The notes beneath the pieces were generated by a model. The model was given only the letters and a program-made list of their open reading frames with translations. It did not search any database and was not told the DNA's origin. 64,000 nt of DNA from Dendrolimus kikuchii (taxonomy: Eukaryota > Arthropoda > Insecta > Lepidoptera > Lasiocampidae), in assembly GCA_019925095.2 (NCBI GenBank), contig CM034392.1, positions 22,603,887-22,667,886 on the forward strand, given 5' to 3'. Below are positions 11,510-22,140 of the stretch, piece after piece (the stretch's first letter is position 1; the number at the start of each line of letters is the position of its first letter). A program made the translations under genes and the position numbers.

Positions 11510-11897
11510 AAAGAAAATTTATTAACTTGAAAATAAATTTACATACCATAGTCTAATGTACACGTTATAGATTCAAAATTTATGTTATGCCTAAACGATG
11601 GTTGATTCAATAAATAAATTGGGCCACCGGAAATCACCTAAGTATTCTTGACATGTGCATGTGGCTGAAGTGGATTAAATCACCGTAGCGACATTTTCCG
11701 AATGACGCCGGCTCTTTGCTTTGGTTGCACGTGGCGGTGAATCGCTTCATCCTTTTTGGATTCCTTGAAAAGTTATTTATATTGAACTGTCTTTAGATTT
11801 ACAGTAAAGACAACCAAAATATGAAGATTAAAGAGCAGCACTGTCGCTTGAGTGATTTCATGAGTTCGATGTATCTCATCTTATATGAGCGTCGATT

Positions 11898-12285
11898 TGC
11901 TCATAAATCCTAAGTAATATTGTGAGTTTGTTTGTGGCGTTTTCACGCCTTAACTGCGCAACGGATCGTCACGAAATTTTGCATGCACGTTGTCAGGGGT
12001 ATAGAATAAGACATGGATGAAAGATCCAGAAAAAAGTACCGTTCCTAAGGGATAGAAGAATATACCGAAAAGATGGCGCTCCGTCCGCTTTTTATTTGCG
12101 TCACTAACAAATACATCGCCGTGGCAACGACAATGACATGACAGCGATAGTTTTGACATGTTAGTTCCACCTTTGCCTTGCTAGATGGCGTTACGGGTAT
12201 TTATCATTAGATACTTGATAAATACCCTACATTACATATATCATTTTTTCAACGCGAGCGAAGCTGCGGGCAAAAGCTAGTATTG
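11898..12285 (+). mobile_element. Helitron-like non-autonomous element
   Basis: The body carries tgcgcaacggatcgtcacga-type sequence. The right end is gcgagcgaagctgcgggc then AAAAGCTAGT, the same terminus as seen inverted at 8655. A 12-bp inverted repeat (GGGTATTTATCA / TGATAAATACCC, about 12195-12228) lies about 50 bp inside that end. CTAG followed by T fits the CTRR|T end of Helitrons. Left boundary is approximate. Confidence 0.5.
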
Positions 12286-12309
12286 CTATAGGTAATACCA
12301 TAATAATAA

Positions 12310-12623
12310 TTTTATCCGTGCAGGAACGGAGAAAGTGTACAATTTCCTGCGGCCGGGCGGCCTGTCGTAAGAGGCGACTAAACAACTCACAGCCAGGTGG
12401 TAGGGCATTTGCCCGATTGGATGGCTACCACCCCTGGTCTAGGGTATGTCGCCAAAACAACCTTGAGTTGTGTTCCGGCATTAGTGACCAGGTTCCAGTC
12501 TCCCTTAAGAGAGCAGCAGCGCATTTGTAGCACCTTTGGTGTTGCAAATGTCCACAGGCGATGGTAACCGCTTTCCATCAAGTGGGCCGTCTGCCTGTAC
12601 TCTTGCAATAAAAATAAAAAAAA
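12310..12623 (+). mobile_element. Poly(A) retroposon, full-length family copy
   Basis: Sense-strand copy of the 310-bp family described at 9444. It starts ttttatccgtgcaggaacgg and ends gcaataaaaataaaaaaaa. No open frame of significance. Confidence 0.75.
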
Positions 12624-12649
12624 CCCAGCTTAGTCCTGCGACCCAATTC

Positions 12650-13310
12650 TGTTAGTTCAATATCTTGCCGTTGGAAAGATATTCAAAGTACGATTCCGTT
12701 GCGATAGTGTCAGAAATTCGTATCCTACTAAATAATCCATAATATCTTCTCAATAACGTCGCGGCGTAATAAGAGTAGAACAAAACTGATATCACCAGTA
12801 GAAGAAATGGCGTTAGCCGAAATGATTTTTTTAATTATTTTTTTTTATTGCAGGAGATCAGCAGACAGGCTGACGGCCCACTTGATGGAAAGCGGTTACC
12901 ATCGCCTATGGACATTTGCACCATCAAAGTTGCTACAAATGCGCTGCTGCTCTCTTAAAGGGGATTGGAACCTGGTCACTAATACCGGAACACAACTCAA
13001 GTTTGTTATGGCGACATACTTTAGACCAGGGGTGGTAGCCATCCAGTCGGGCAAATGCCCTACCACCTGGCTTTGGGTTGTTAATTCGCCTCTTACGACT
13101 GGCCGCCCTTTTAAAATTTAAAAGGTACCAAAATTTTAAACACTTCTCGAGTTTTCGCTTAAAAATATTTATAAAGATAGAGTGGCTCGCCACGGGCACG
13201 CCATTGGAATTAATAGAATACCAAAATCAGGCAAATCTACGGTTGAGACGATAATGTCCGGCGATTTCGACGAGATAGTAATAGTAGAATTGGGATCCTG
13301 CTATATGTAA
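12650..13310 (+). pseudogene. Dispersed repeat with decayed coding sequence, copy 1
   Basis: Two blocks, 12670-12800 and 13190-13305, match the reverse complement of 45345-45700. Both copies translate to related peptides. Block 1 reads KIFKVRF...DSV.NSY.TK, and block 2 reads GINRIP.SGK.T.ETI.SGDF. Many nucleotide differences between copies fall in third codon positions, as expected if coding sequence was once selected. This copy has several stop codons and is split by a retroposon (12837-13108). I do not recognise the protein; it may come from a mobile element or a duplicated host gene. Confidence 0.5.
12837..13108 (-). mobile_element. Poly(A) retroposon nested in older repeat
   Basis: Head-truncated copy of the 310-bp family, inserted with poly(T) at 12837 inside the older repeat 12650-13310. 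The uninterrupted counterpart at 45.5 kb serves as an empty-site comparison. Confidence 0.75.
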
Positions 13311-16268
13311 TGTCAATATGACAGTCAAATGAACTGAGAATCTTTTTATCACTTCACATAACTTTTAACTCTTTAATTTTGTATATATAACACTTAGTAA
13401 ATTACGAAGTCATAATCCTAATGACTCAAATAGTTTATTAATAAAATTATTGTTTAAACAGTCATTAAAACTATTTTTAACCTGTTGTTTCCAAAGTATA
13501 ATGATAGTTATGTTCGCTCTCGTATTATGTGTTCTTTCTTTAAAGTACCAATTCCTCTAATCTTAGTACTATTATTACATCTGCAACGACTGAAACTACC
13601 AAGCCCTTTATCCTTCAGTGCCTCATCATTTCTTATCTAGACGACCTTGAACTGGATCTGACCGTACTTATGATTGTTGTTATCAAAATGCAAAGACTTT
13701 AATCTGAGCCCAGGAAGTCGACAGTCCTTTGCATCTAATTAATGTTAAAGAAAACAATGGATACCATTACGATAAGATCCGGCGATGTCCGGTCTGAGTC
13801 AATGTACTAGAGGTTGTTTACAGTATAATAACTGTGCACTTGTAAATCTTTAATAATATTGAAATACATTATGTCATTATAATATCAGTAGCTTTAGGCA
13901 TCACTTCGTTTGCGCGAGACTTCTATTTATATCGTTTAATCTCTGCAAAATATTCATACGAAGCCGACACGAAAATGGAACAAAACGTTCCTATATTCTG
14001 AAATGTTCATTACGATCCGCTAGACATTTCGGAATCTATTCGCAACAAACCGACCGACACACAGACTCAAGTTCAAAAAACTTTATAATTTTACTTATTA
14101 ATAATTGTTTTCACTCTTAAATTTAGGCGGTTATATTGAAATGAAACTGATATTTCATATTTATTTATTGGTAAATTCAATAAGTTGTACATATTCCACC
14201 TACTACCCCAAAGAAAGCAATCAAGAATAGCTTAAAATATTTCCCACGCGTCATATAAAAGATTTGCTTTACTAAAATCGTAATAAGTGTAAGATGCGCA
14301 CGCGCAGGTGCGTTCTGTGACAATCACAATGGGCTTGTATTCAAAGCATATAGCTGCATATGAAGTAAGTAATTGTGCAGGAATCTCGCATTGTTGAACA
14401 TTATTAGAGATTTGAGATTTAACGGGACACATTCGTTCGAAGAGTTTGCAGCTTTTTGTTGTTTGTTAACATAATATCGGGTTACAGGGTTCCGTTGTCT
14501 GCAAATATTTGTCGTGCAATTTTGAAAATTGGTACATTGGTATAATAAATCAATGTAGAGCAGTGTAGGTAGCTCGAAGTCTTGAATGTTTTTTTGCGTT
14601 GTTACATGAAACATAACCATATTGATATATAGGACTAGCTTGCTAATTTCTTTGGGTGGTTGCTTATTCCTTCAGAGCGAGCTTCCATCACGGCCTGTAC
14701 AATCAACGGATTATTATAAAACTAATAAATAAAATAAAGTATCCATAATCGCCTGCTTTCTAACATTCATAGAGTTGATCCAATTTTAAAGATTTCTTGT
14801 TCTTGACATTCATCGATCAAACAGCTGTTGCAATTTCACGTATTTAGTTGGTTTTGTTTAAGTTTTTGTCTAACTATTGTATAGGTAAGAACTCAGCCAT
14901 AGTAATCGGTGCACCCTTTCATCATTTTGCTTCGAGCTGTATAATATTTTTTGTTAACTAACGGTTCGTCAGTTGTACGGTCGCTTTTAGGCAGGTAGAT
15001 GCGCCTGCGCACACCCGTCCTGCAGTACCCAGAATGGTTTCATTTGATTTAACTTTTCTTCGAGATTATCTAGAACTTTCTATGTTATGTAATCGTGCGT
15101 TGTTAAAAAGTGTTACAGTCTTATGATTGATTAAATATAAGGACTTATAAGTACTTACTCAAAAGTAAAAGGAGTTCTTAATAAGACAAAAACAATCGCA
15201 GATCTTTTATTTGTAAAGCAATTCAAGTAAAATAGCATATCCGAGCGGTTAATTAATAAAAACATTTTTTTCTTTTCAGACTATAAATACCAAAAGTGTA
15301 CAGATAAATCCAACATTTTGTCTCAAGTAGATATAGTTTTTGACAAATTTATGTAGCCTCGTTACTGTGACATTTTCACAAATCATTCTCCATTTTCACA
15401 TTTATATGTCTCACACATGTAAATGTGAAATAATTATTTTTAAATATCAGTTGATATAATCAACGGGTGTTCCTTATGTGTTTAATATTATGCAAAATAA
15501 TACAAAGCAGTTTTTATATGTAAAATTTAATACGCGATATTTCAATTTAACCGATTGCTATCTTTATAAGATTAGAAAACGGTCCGTAAATTATAGGCGT
15601 TAGCTGCCTTTACCGACGCGTGTCCGCCAATGATTTAACGATCTGAGGACAAAAGTTCTTACTTTACAACCTAAAAGCGGTGTAATTAGATGACAAACAC
15701 AATAACGTTACAACAAAGTAAGTACATGAATAGCGTCGTCCTTGTGTCCTTTGTCCTAACGCAAACAGTGAAAGTAAAAGTATAGAAAAGACGCCGTCCT
15801 TCCTGAAAATGGATATTTTTTATTAATGACTCAAAATAGAGGTTACTTAAATAACTTTTGGATAGCCATAGGTCTTAAGTGCAGTTTCTACTTGATGTTT
15901 GAAATTAATTACCATGTAAATAATAGATTTAGATTACGCTAATGGCGGTTCATCGTTATTACTACTTGCTATATAGATTCAAAAAAGATAAAGCTTTAGA
16001 TTTGACGATTTGAAGACCTATCAATGAGTCAGAAAAACATAAAGAGTTAAAAGAGTTAACATTATTTTGTATGTAATTCTGTCTTTTATTTCTCAAGTCG
16101 ATATTTAACGAATCATTTCTGCCTCTCATGAATGATGAATCATTAAAGTGATCCGTAAAAACAAACTTTAATCATTCAATTTCATTGAACACCGTATTGG
16201 TGAAATAGTTAAATTTAAAGGGACGTGCCACGTGACTAGTTTTTATCGTTACATTTAGAAAAATAGTA
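13311..16268. other. Non-coding DNA upstream of the BEL element
   Basis: No gene or repeat that I recognise. AT-rich open frames at 14.2-14.6 kb on the minus strand have no motifs and are not supported. Confidence 0.5.
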
Positions 16269-16388
16269 TGATCTGGCCGATTGCAATGTGTTTACGACGG
16301 ATCGATTCAGACTGATCGTTGAGACGCGGAAGTGCGGGGTAAATTACTTTTTCGGGGAATCATCGTTCGTTACGCGGTGGCGTGAACA
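16269..16388 (-). mobile_element. BEL element 3' LTR, internally deleted
   Basis: On the minus strand it starts TGTTCACGCC right after the purine-rich tract, 46 bp past the pol stop. It ends GGCCAGATCA. Two blocks match the 5' LTR: the terminal TGATCTGGCCGATTGC (16269-16284; 22731-22746) and a 20-bp block ending acgacggatcg (19 of 20 identical). In the 5' LTR these blocks are about 230 bp apart, but here they touch. This LTR therefore seems to have lost its middle part. Confidence 0.55.
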
Positions 16389-16402
16389 TCCTGGGGCCCG
16401 GG
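16389..16402 (-). promoter_or_regulatory. Polypurine-tract-like site
   Basis: On the minus strand CCCGGGCCCCAGGA directly precedes the TGTT start of the 3' LTR. Its position fits plus-strand priming, although the purine run is weak. Confidence 0.35.
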
Positions 16403-16434
16403 GAAAAGGTGACGGCTCCCATTTATAGTGCTGA

Positions 16435-19400
16435 CTAAGTGCTGTTGTCGTCGGGGGGAAGACGAGCAATCTTTGTGACTGGTCTCGTTAAGCTGCCATC
16501 CTTGGTGCTGAGTTCTACGACTCGGACGACGTCATCCTTTCCGGGCAGAATCTTCTTTATTCTTCCCATCTTCCACTGGAGTCTGGGAAGATTATCCTCC
16601 TTTATGAGTACCAGCTCACCAATCTTGGGTCGACTGGTTTCCGTAGTCCATTTAGATCGGGATTGGAGAGTGTGCAGGTAGGATTTCGACCACAAGGTCC
16701 AAAATCGCTGAGCCAACGCTTGCACTAAGCGAAAACGTCGTAGGGTTGATGGAGGAGAGGATTCATGGGAATGTTCGGGTAATGCGGTAAGTGGGCGACC
16801 TATAAGGAAATGACCAGCGGTTAGGACTTCGAAGTCTGTAGGGTCTGAAGACAGAGGGCAGAGTGGTCGAGAGTTGAGAACGGCCTCAATACGGGCTAAG
16901 AGTGTAGAAAATTCTTCAAAGGTCAGATGCTGCTCACCTAATACGCGATAGAGTAATTGCTTAGTAGATTTCACGGCTGCCTCGTGCAGACCGCCAAAAG
17001 AAGGAGCTGAGGGCGGATTGAGCAACCATGTGATCTGCTGTGTGGCTAGCTTGTGCGTAATTCTATCATCATTGGCCTTTAAGAAGTTTTGTACTTCTAT
17101 GAGCTGATTTCTTGCGCCGACATAGTTTGTACCGCAATCAGAGCGAATTAGGGTAGGGATTCCGCGCCGACTAACGAACCTTTGCAGTGCCGCAAAAAAG
17201 GCGTCCGTAGAAAGTTCCGAGACAGCCTCTAAGTGCACTGCCTTGGTGGCGAGACAAACGAAAACACAAAAGTAGCCTTTGAGAAGTTTGGCATTGCGTA
17301 GAGTACTTGATTTAATTAGGAATGGTCCGGCAAAATCCGTGGACACTTGACTAAACACCGGTTGTGGGCTGACTCGATCAGCCGGTAGGTCGGCCATAAA
17401 AGGGGGATTCGGCTGAGCTCGATGCCTAAAACAGCGTACACATTTAAAGACACGGTGACGAATGACTCGCCTTCCAGATAAAATCCAGTATTGTTGACGG
17501 AGTAGTGCGTGTAGTGTATCTGCGCCCGGGTGGCAGTGTATAGTGTGGAAATGATCTATAATTAGGTCCACAAGGGGGCTTGAACTGGGTAAGATGAGGG
17601 GATGTTGTGTGTCATATCTAAGGGCTGAGTTGGACAAGCGCCCTCCTACTCTAAGAAGACCATCCTTGAGAAAGGGCGAGAGGCGTTGTATTCGCACTGT
17701 ACATAATTTGTTAGTTTGCAGTCGGTGGATGTCTTCAGCGAACATATTTTGTTGGACTGAGCGTACCCAGTGTAAGAGCGCTTTCTTACGTTCGTCTACG
17801 GTAATGGGACCAACGATGCGAGAGTGAGAAGATACCAAGCAATTGTGTGCAAAACGTTTAATACATGCGGTTACGCCTACAAGTGTGTCTAAGGAGCTGA
17901 ATCTCGTGAGTAAATCCGTGTCTAGATCAGGAACCGCGATGTGAGCTACCATTTTTCTTGGTTTTAGACCAGGCAGTACGTGATGACCCAAAGCAGGGGG
18001 CATCGTGGGCCAGGTATCAGGTGGGGCCTTGAGCCAAGTAGGCGACCACCATAGGTCATAGGCTAAGAGTTCCTGTGCTGATATTCCCCTGCTAGCACAG
18101 TCGGCAGGGTTAAGAGCTGAGGGTACATGTCTCCAAGTAGGGTTACATGGATTGGCTGCAATGGCAGAGACTCGATTGGCCTCAAAGACCTGTAGGGATT
18201 GAGAAGGAGTTTTAAGCCAGGCGAGTACGATAGTACTGTCTGACCAACAAAAGTGTTGCTGAATGGTAATGTGGGCAGAAAGTTGAACAGAGACGCGAGA
18301 AATGAGCAGCGAAGTGAGGTGTGCAGCTGAAAGTTCCAGCTTTGGTATAGTCTGTCGGGTTTTAATGGGGGCTACCTTGGATTTAGAAACAAGTAGTCTG
18401 ACGTGTACCTGACCCGTGATATTCGTTTCATGAAGATAGACTGCGGCTGCATATCCGGATTCGGATGCATCGGCAAAACCGTGTAGGGTGTAGGTGGAAT
18501 CTTTGCTGGTGCAAATTGTTCTGGGGAGTCGAAGAGCAGAGAGTAGAGGTAAGTCTTCAAAAATGTGCTGAAATTGAAATGTGACATCATTGGGAGCCGA
18601 TTCATCCCAGTCTAACTTTAGAGTCCATAGGTGCTGAATGAGCAGTTTTGCGCGGAAAATAACTGGGCTGATCCATCCACTAGGATCGTATAAACGAGCG
18701 ATGGTACTGAGTATTGACCTTTTGGTAAATTTTTCCAGTGTAGGTACCGAAATGTGATATGTAAATTCGTCCGTTTGTGGTATCCATTGCATACCAAGTA
18801 CCTTGATTGCATTGGAGTCGGGTACAACATCAAAATCCTTGGGTATGTCACATTGATCATCCGGGAAGCGTTCTAAAAGCTGACGAGAGTTTGAGGTCCA
18901 CTTTCGCAAATGAAATCCCCCTAGGGCTAGTAACTCAATGAGTTCAGTCTGCAGAGCTATTGCCTTGTCAACTGAATCATGCCCAGTCAGAATGTCATCC
19001 ACGAATATGGAGTGCGTAAGAACCTGTGCAGCCTGGGGAAAACGGTGACCTTCATCAGTGACCAGCTGTATAATAGATCGATTGGCGAGGAAGGGGCTGG
19101 GTCGTAGGCCATACGTGACAGTGGACAGGGCGTAAGTGAGCAGAGGTTGATCTGGAGAAGAGCGCCATAGAATGAGTTGGAACCGTCTGTGGTCTGGGTG
19201 AACTAGTATATTTCTAAACATCATCTGGATGTCTGTACTAAAGACCACTTTGTGAGTACGAAAATTTAGAATGATGTCAGTAATATCACGTTGGAGCGGT
19301 GGGCCAGTGTGCAGACAGTCATTAAGACTGACACCATTAGAGCTCTTACAGCTGCCATCAAAAACCGTGCGAAGTTTTTCAGAGTTGGCTTTGAAGATGC

Positions 19401-20565
19401 CATGATGCGGGACGTAAAAATGGTCTTTTCCTTTGAATGTGCTGGGGTGACAAAGAGCCATGTGGCCCATGTCAATGTATTCCTTCATGAAGTCGATATA
19501 TTTTGAGCGGAGGGTAGGATCTCTTTGGAGTTTGCGCTCCAAATTAAGGAATCGTCGTAGTGCAATAGCGTGGGTTGCACCGAGCTTAGGTGCCTTTGTA
19601 AGAAAGGGAAGGGATACTATGTATCGCCCTGTGGGATCACGTGTGGTGGTAGAACGAAAGTTCTCCTCACACTCGTCAGAGGTTGAGTTGTCCTTTGATT
19701 GCACTTCTTCGACTTCCCAGAATCTCTCCAGAGCGGAGTGTATTTCTTTATTTGAGTGTTGGGGTTGTAAACAGTCAATATTTACTAGTGCTGAATTAAC
19801 TTGAGGCTCAGGCTTTGTGTAGTTTGGATTGATAGGACCTAAAAGAGCGAAATTGAAGATCGTGCCGAAGGCTATTGGCCTGCCGGGGCCCAAAAAAATT
19901 TTGTTACCATCCAAAATTTGGCCCAAGACATCAGAACCTAAAATCAAGTCAATAGCGGCTGGAAAACGATAAGACGAGTCTGCTAGGGGAAGCTGTGTCG
20001 AGTCGAGGAGTGGAACAACGTCAGGTAACATTGTTAATGGTAAAAGACCTGTCAAATCTGGTAGAATGTATGCCTTTGCGCTAATTACTGGGACTTCGGT
20101 GTGAATAGGGCGGAATGTGATGGTAGTTGAAGAACTAGAGTTTTGAGTCTGTTGATTACCGACTCCTGTAATTTTTAGTTCTGTGTGCTCGACAGGCAAA
20201 CGTAATTTTTGTGTCATAGTTTTAGTTAACAAGGTTAGCATGGAACCGCTGTCTAATAATGCTCTTGCCTTATGAAATACTCCAGCGTTGTCTGCTAGTT
20301 CTAGGGACACAGTGGGTAATAAAACTGGTGGATCGTGTACTGTAATGTGCTGAGTATGTGCTGAAATATGACTGTCATTTTGGTTAGCTTTATCAGAGGA
20401 AGTAACAGGGCTGCCGGGCAAGTGATTATTATGATAAACTTTATTATCATAGTGCTGAGTATGAAACTGGGATTTATTTTGTTTACGTGATGTAGTGGAT
20501 GGTGTATATTGTAGCGATGGTATGGGTGGGTGTAGTGTAGTATTGTGTAAGTGAGTAGCAGGTAG
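16435..20565 (-). CDS. pol: BEL/Pao retrotransposon Pol region
   Basis: Open without interruption from the stop that closes gag to the TAG at 16435. Numbered from the Leu codon at 20421 (1328 residues), the domains in order are: aspartic protease with DSG at 57-59 and a later ILGSD; reverse transcriptase with TD at 396-397 and FVDD at 473-476; RNase H with FADAS at 649-653, SDS at 727-729 and NPAD at 771-774; integrase with a zinc-binding His/Cys region (Cys994, Cys997), catalytic Asp1029, Asp1095 and Glu1147; and a C-terminal domain of the DUF5641 type near 1225-1325. Protease, RT, RNase H, integrase order and the DUF5641 end are typical of BEL/Pao. It has no start codon of its own close to the junction, so translation would need passage through the gag stop. 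No env follows. Confidence 0.93.
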   Translation of the reverse strand, partial: LPATHLHNTTLHPPIPSLQYTPSTTSRKQNKSQFHTQHYDNKVYHNNHLPGSPVTSSDKANQNDSHISAHTQHITVHDPPVLLPTVSLELADNAGVFHKARALLDSGSMLTLLTKTMTQKLRLPVEHTELKITGVGNQQTQNSSSSTTITFRPIHTEVPVISAKAYILPDLTGLLPLTMLPDVVPLLDSTQLPLADSSYRFPAAIDLILGSDVLGQILDGNKIFLGPGRPIAFGTIFNFALLGPINPNYTKPEPQVNSALVNIDCLQPQHSNKEIHSALERFWEVEEVQSKDNSTSDECEENFRSTTTRDPTGRYIVSLPFLTKAPKLGATHAIALRRFLNLERKLQRDPTLRSKYIDFMKEYIDMGHMALCHPSTFKGKDHFYVPHHGIFKANSEKLRTVFDGSCKSSNGVSLNDCLHTGPPLQRDITDIILNFRTHKVVFSTDIQMMFRNILVHPDHRRFQLILWRSSPDQPLLTYALSTVTYGLRPSPFLANRSIIQLVTDEGHRFPQAAQVLTHSIFVDDILTGHDSVDKAIALQTELIELLALGGFHLRKWTSNSRQLLERFPDDQCDIPKDFDVVPDSNAIKVLGMQWIPQTDEFTYHISVPTLEKFTKRSILSTIARLYDPSGWISPVIFRAKLLIQHLWTLKLDWDESAPNDVTFQFQHIFEDLPLLSALRLPRTICTSKDSTYTLHGFADASESGYAAAVYLHETNITGQVHVRLLVSKSKVAPIKTRQTIPKLELSAAHLTSLLISRVSVQLSAHITIQQHFCWSDSTIVLAWLKTPSQSLQVFEANRVSAIAANPCNPTWRHVPSALNPADCASRGISAQELLAYDLWWSPTWLKAPPDTWPTMPPALGHHVLPGLKPRKMVAHIAVPDLDTDLLTRFSSLDTLVGVTACIKRFAHNCLVSSHSRIVGPITVDERKKALLHWVRSVQQNMFAEDIHRLQTNKLCTVRIQRLSPFLKDGLLRVGGRLSNSALRYDTQHPLILPSSSPLVDLIIDHFHTIHCHPGADTLHALLRQQYWILSGRRVIRHRVFKCVRCFRHRAQPNPPFMADLPADRVSPQPVFSQVSTDFAGPFLIKSSTLRNAKLLKGYFCVFVCLATKAVHLEAVSELSTDAFFAALQRFVSRRGIPTLIRSDCGTNYVGARNQLIEVQNFLKANDDRITHKLATQQITWLLNPPSAPSFGGLHEAAVKSTKQLLYRVLGEQHLTFEEFSTLLARIEAVLNSRPLCPLSSDPTDFEVLTAGHFLIGRPLTALPEHSHESSPPSTLRRFRLVQALAQRFWTLWSKSYLHTLQSRSKWTTETSRPKIGELVLIKEDNLPRLQWKMGRIKKILPGKDDVVRVVELSTKDGSLTRPVTKIARLPPDDNST

Positions 20566-20568
20566 TCA
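20566..20568 (-). other. In-frame TGA between gag and pol
   Basis: The minus strand reads CAA CAA TGA CTA. The frame continues unbroken for 48 codons to the Leu that opens the pol numbering and then through all of pol. It is the only stop between 22050 and 16435. TGA followed by CTA is a known efficient readthrough context. Confidence 0.9.
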
Positions 20569-22050
20569 TTGTTGTGAATTAATAGGTGAATTACGACGAG
20601 AAGAGTTTCTTGATTCCGTGGTTGGGCGGGTGTGTTCTTGTCCTCTTAGTTGTGGGGGCAAGAGGTGAGAATTGTCATATGTGGGTGATTCAAAGCCACT
20701 GCGATGTAAGGTGGTATGGTGTTTCTCGCTATCACATTCTCTACACCGTCCTGTGGATCTGCACTCGTCAGAGTAATGGGGTCCTAGACACTTACGGCAC
20801 CGTTCATGAGCTTGGATAAAATCCCAGCGCCCTTGCGTAGGCTGTCTTAGGTATTCACCGCAGTTCAGCAACCTGTGTCCTCTAACGTGACACCAAGGGC
20901 AGTAATAATTATTGGTCGGTGCTGGTGGGTGGGCGGAATCTTGTGCTATGGGCTCGAAATATTGTGTAGACTGTGGGTATCCTTGAGCGTACTGTACAGG
21001 GTACGCTTGACTTTGTAGAGGATATGCAGGGCGCGTTAAAGGTGGGCGGACGGAAGTAGTGGGCTGAAAACGAACGTGCCGAATTTCTGGTCTGGGTGCA
21101 GAAGCGCGTGGTTGGTACCGTGCTGAGGGAGAAGCACGTTCAGTTTGTCTGTATGTCGGGCTGAGGGGAGGGGGGGGTGGGTTATATGTCTCAGTTTCTG
21201 TGCAACGTGCATGGTCTTCTAAGAATGTGATTACATCCTTTAAGGTGGGCAGAGTGTCTGAAGACCCATGCGTTCGTTCAAATAATGTGCGAAGCTCGCC
21301 CTTTAACTTCCGCACTACTATTGACACTAGGACGTAGTCTGAGTCATGTAGTGGTAAGTTTAGGTTTTTAAGCGCCGATTGGGTTGAAATAAGAGGGGCT
21401 AAAAATAACTGTCTGATTTGTGAGCGGGTGGTGATGTGGGGTAACTCTAGTATCATATCTATAAACCTATCAATGAGAACTCGGCGATTTTCGTAGCGAT
21501 TGGCAAGTGTTGTCATCGCTACATCGTAGTTCTCATCGGTAACCTTGAGGTGTGATACCATACTGAGAGCTTCTCCGGAGAGGCAAGAAAATAAATAGTG
21601 TAATTTAACTGCACCTGACAAATTACCGGCAGTGTCCGTAAGGCTTTTGAAAATAGTTATGAAAGATGGCCAATCCTCAAGCTTGGAAGAAAATTTGGGT
21701 AGATCTATTTTGGGCAGAACAGTAGACGTGGAGAATGTGGGCGAGCTTGGTTTGATGCTTGAGCTGATGGTGATGTTTGCCACCAAAATTTTTTCATATG
21801 CTTCTATAGCCGAGGTGTAGTAGTCAAAGTACCATTTTTCCACTTTGTCGTCAAGGTCTTTAGAGTCCAAGATCTCATAATATACTGTATCCAACTTGCC
21901 CTTTATATCGTCCAATTTTGTAAAGCGCCCTATGAAATCGTTTACACTATACTTTTTGTCTCCTTTTAATATAAGGTTAGCTATCTCTAATAGGAAAGTT
22001 ATGTACTTATGGGTTTGCATAAAGATGGCAGATTGCGATTTGGTAGGCAT
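20566..22050 (-). CDS. gag: BEL/Pao retrotransposon Gag
   Basis: Protein of 494 residues from ATG at 22050. Residues 115-290 form a DUF1759-type gag region (KIDLPKFSSKLEDWPSF). They are followed by a proline-rich stretch (291-380, including PPPPPLSP). Three zinc-knuckle-like motifs follow: Cys384-Cys387-His392-Cys397 (canonical CX2CX4HX4C), Cys418-Cys421-His425-Cys430 (CX2CX3HX4C), and Cys436-Cys439-His444-His449. It binds the element RNA and forms particles in the cytoplasm. It ends with TGA at 20566, in the same frame as pol. Confidence 0.92.
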   Translation of the reverse strand: MPTKSQSAIFMQTHKYITFLLEIANLILKGDKKYSVNDFIGRFTKLDDIKGKLDTVYYEILDSKDLDDKVEKWYFDYYTSAIEAYEKILVANITISSSIKPSSPTFSTSTVLPKIDLPKFSSKLEDWPSFITIFKSLTDTAGNLSGAVKLHYLFSCLSGEALSMVSHLKVTDENYDVAMTTLANRYENRRVLIDRFIDMILELPHITTRSQIRQLFLAPLISTQSALKNLNLPLHDSDYVLVSIVVRKLKGELRTLFERTHGSSDTLPTLKDVITFLEDHARCTETETYNPPPPPLSPTYRQTERASPSARYQPRASAPRPEIRHVRFQPTTSVRPPLTRPAYPLQSQAYPVQYAQGYPQSTQYFEPIAQDSAHPPAPTNNYYCPWCHVRGHRLLNCGEYLRQPTQGRWDFIQAHERCRKCLGPHYSDECRSTGRCRECDSEKHHTTLHRSGFESPTYDNSHLLPPQLRGQEHTRPTTESRNSSRRNSPINSQQ

Positions 22051-22109
22051 GACGATGAGAAGTGCACAATAAGAAAAGGAAAGGCAAACGAGAAAAAAAA
22101 AAAAACGAG

Positions 22110-22140
<31 letters not shown>

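Noticed and set aside
12318..13199. 70-104-codon frames such as the one with KGDWNLVTN
   Set aside because: The same peptides appear wherever the 310-bp retroposon occurs, in differing frames and on both strands; repeat sequence, not protein.
16439..22000. Many + strand and other-frame open frames inside the BEL element
   Set aside because: They are shadows of gag and pol, whose domains are on the minus strand in one frame.
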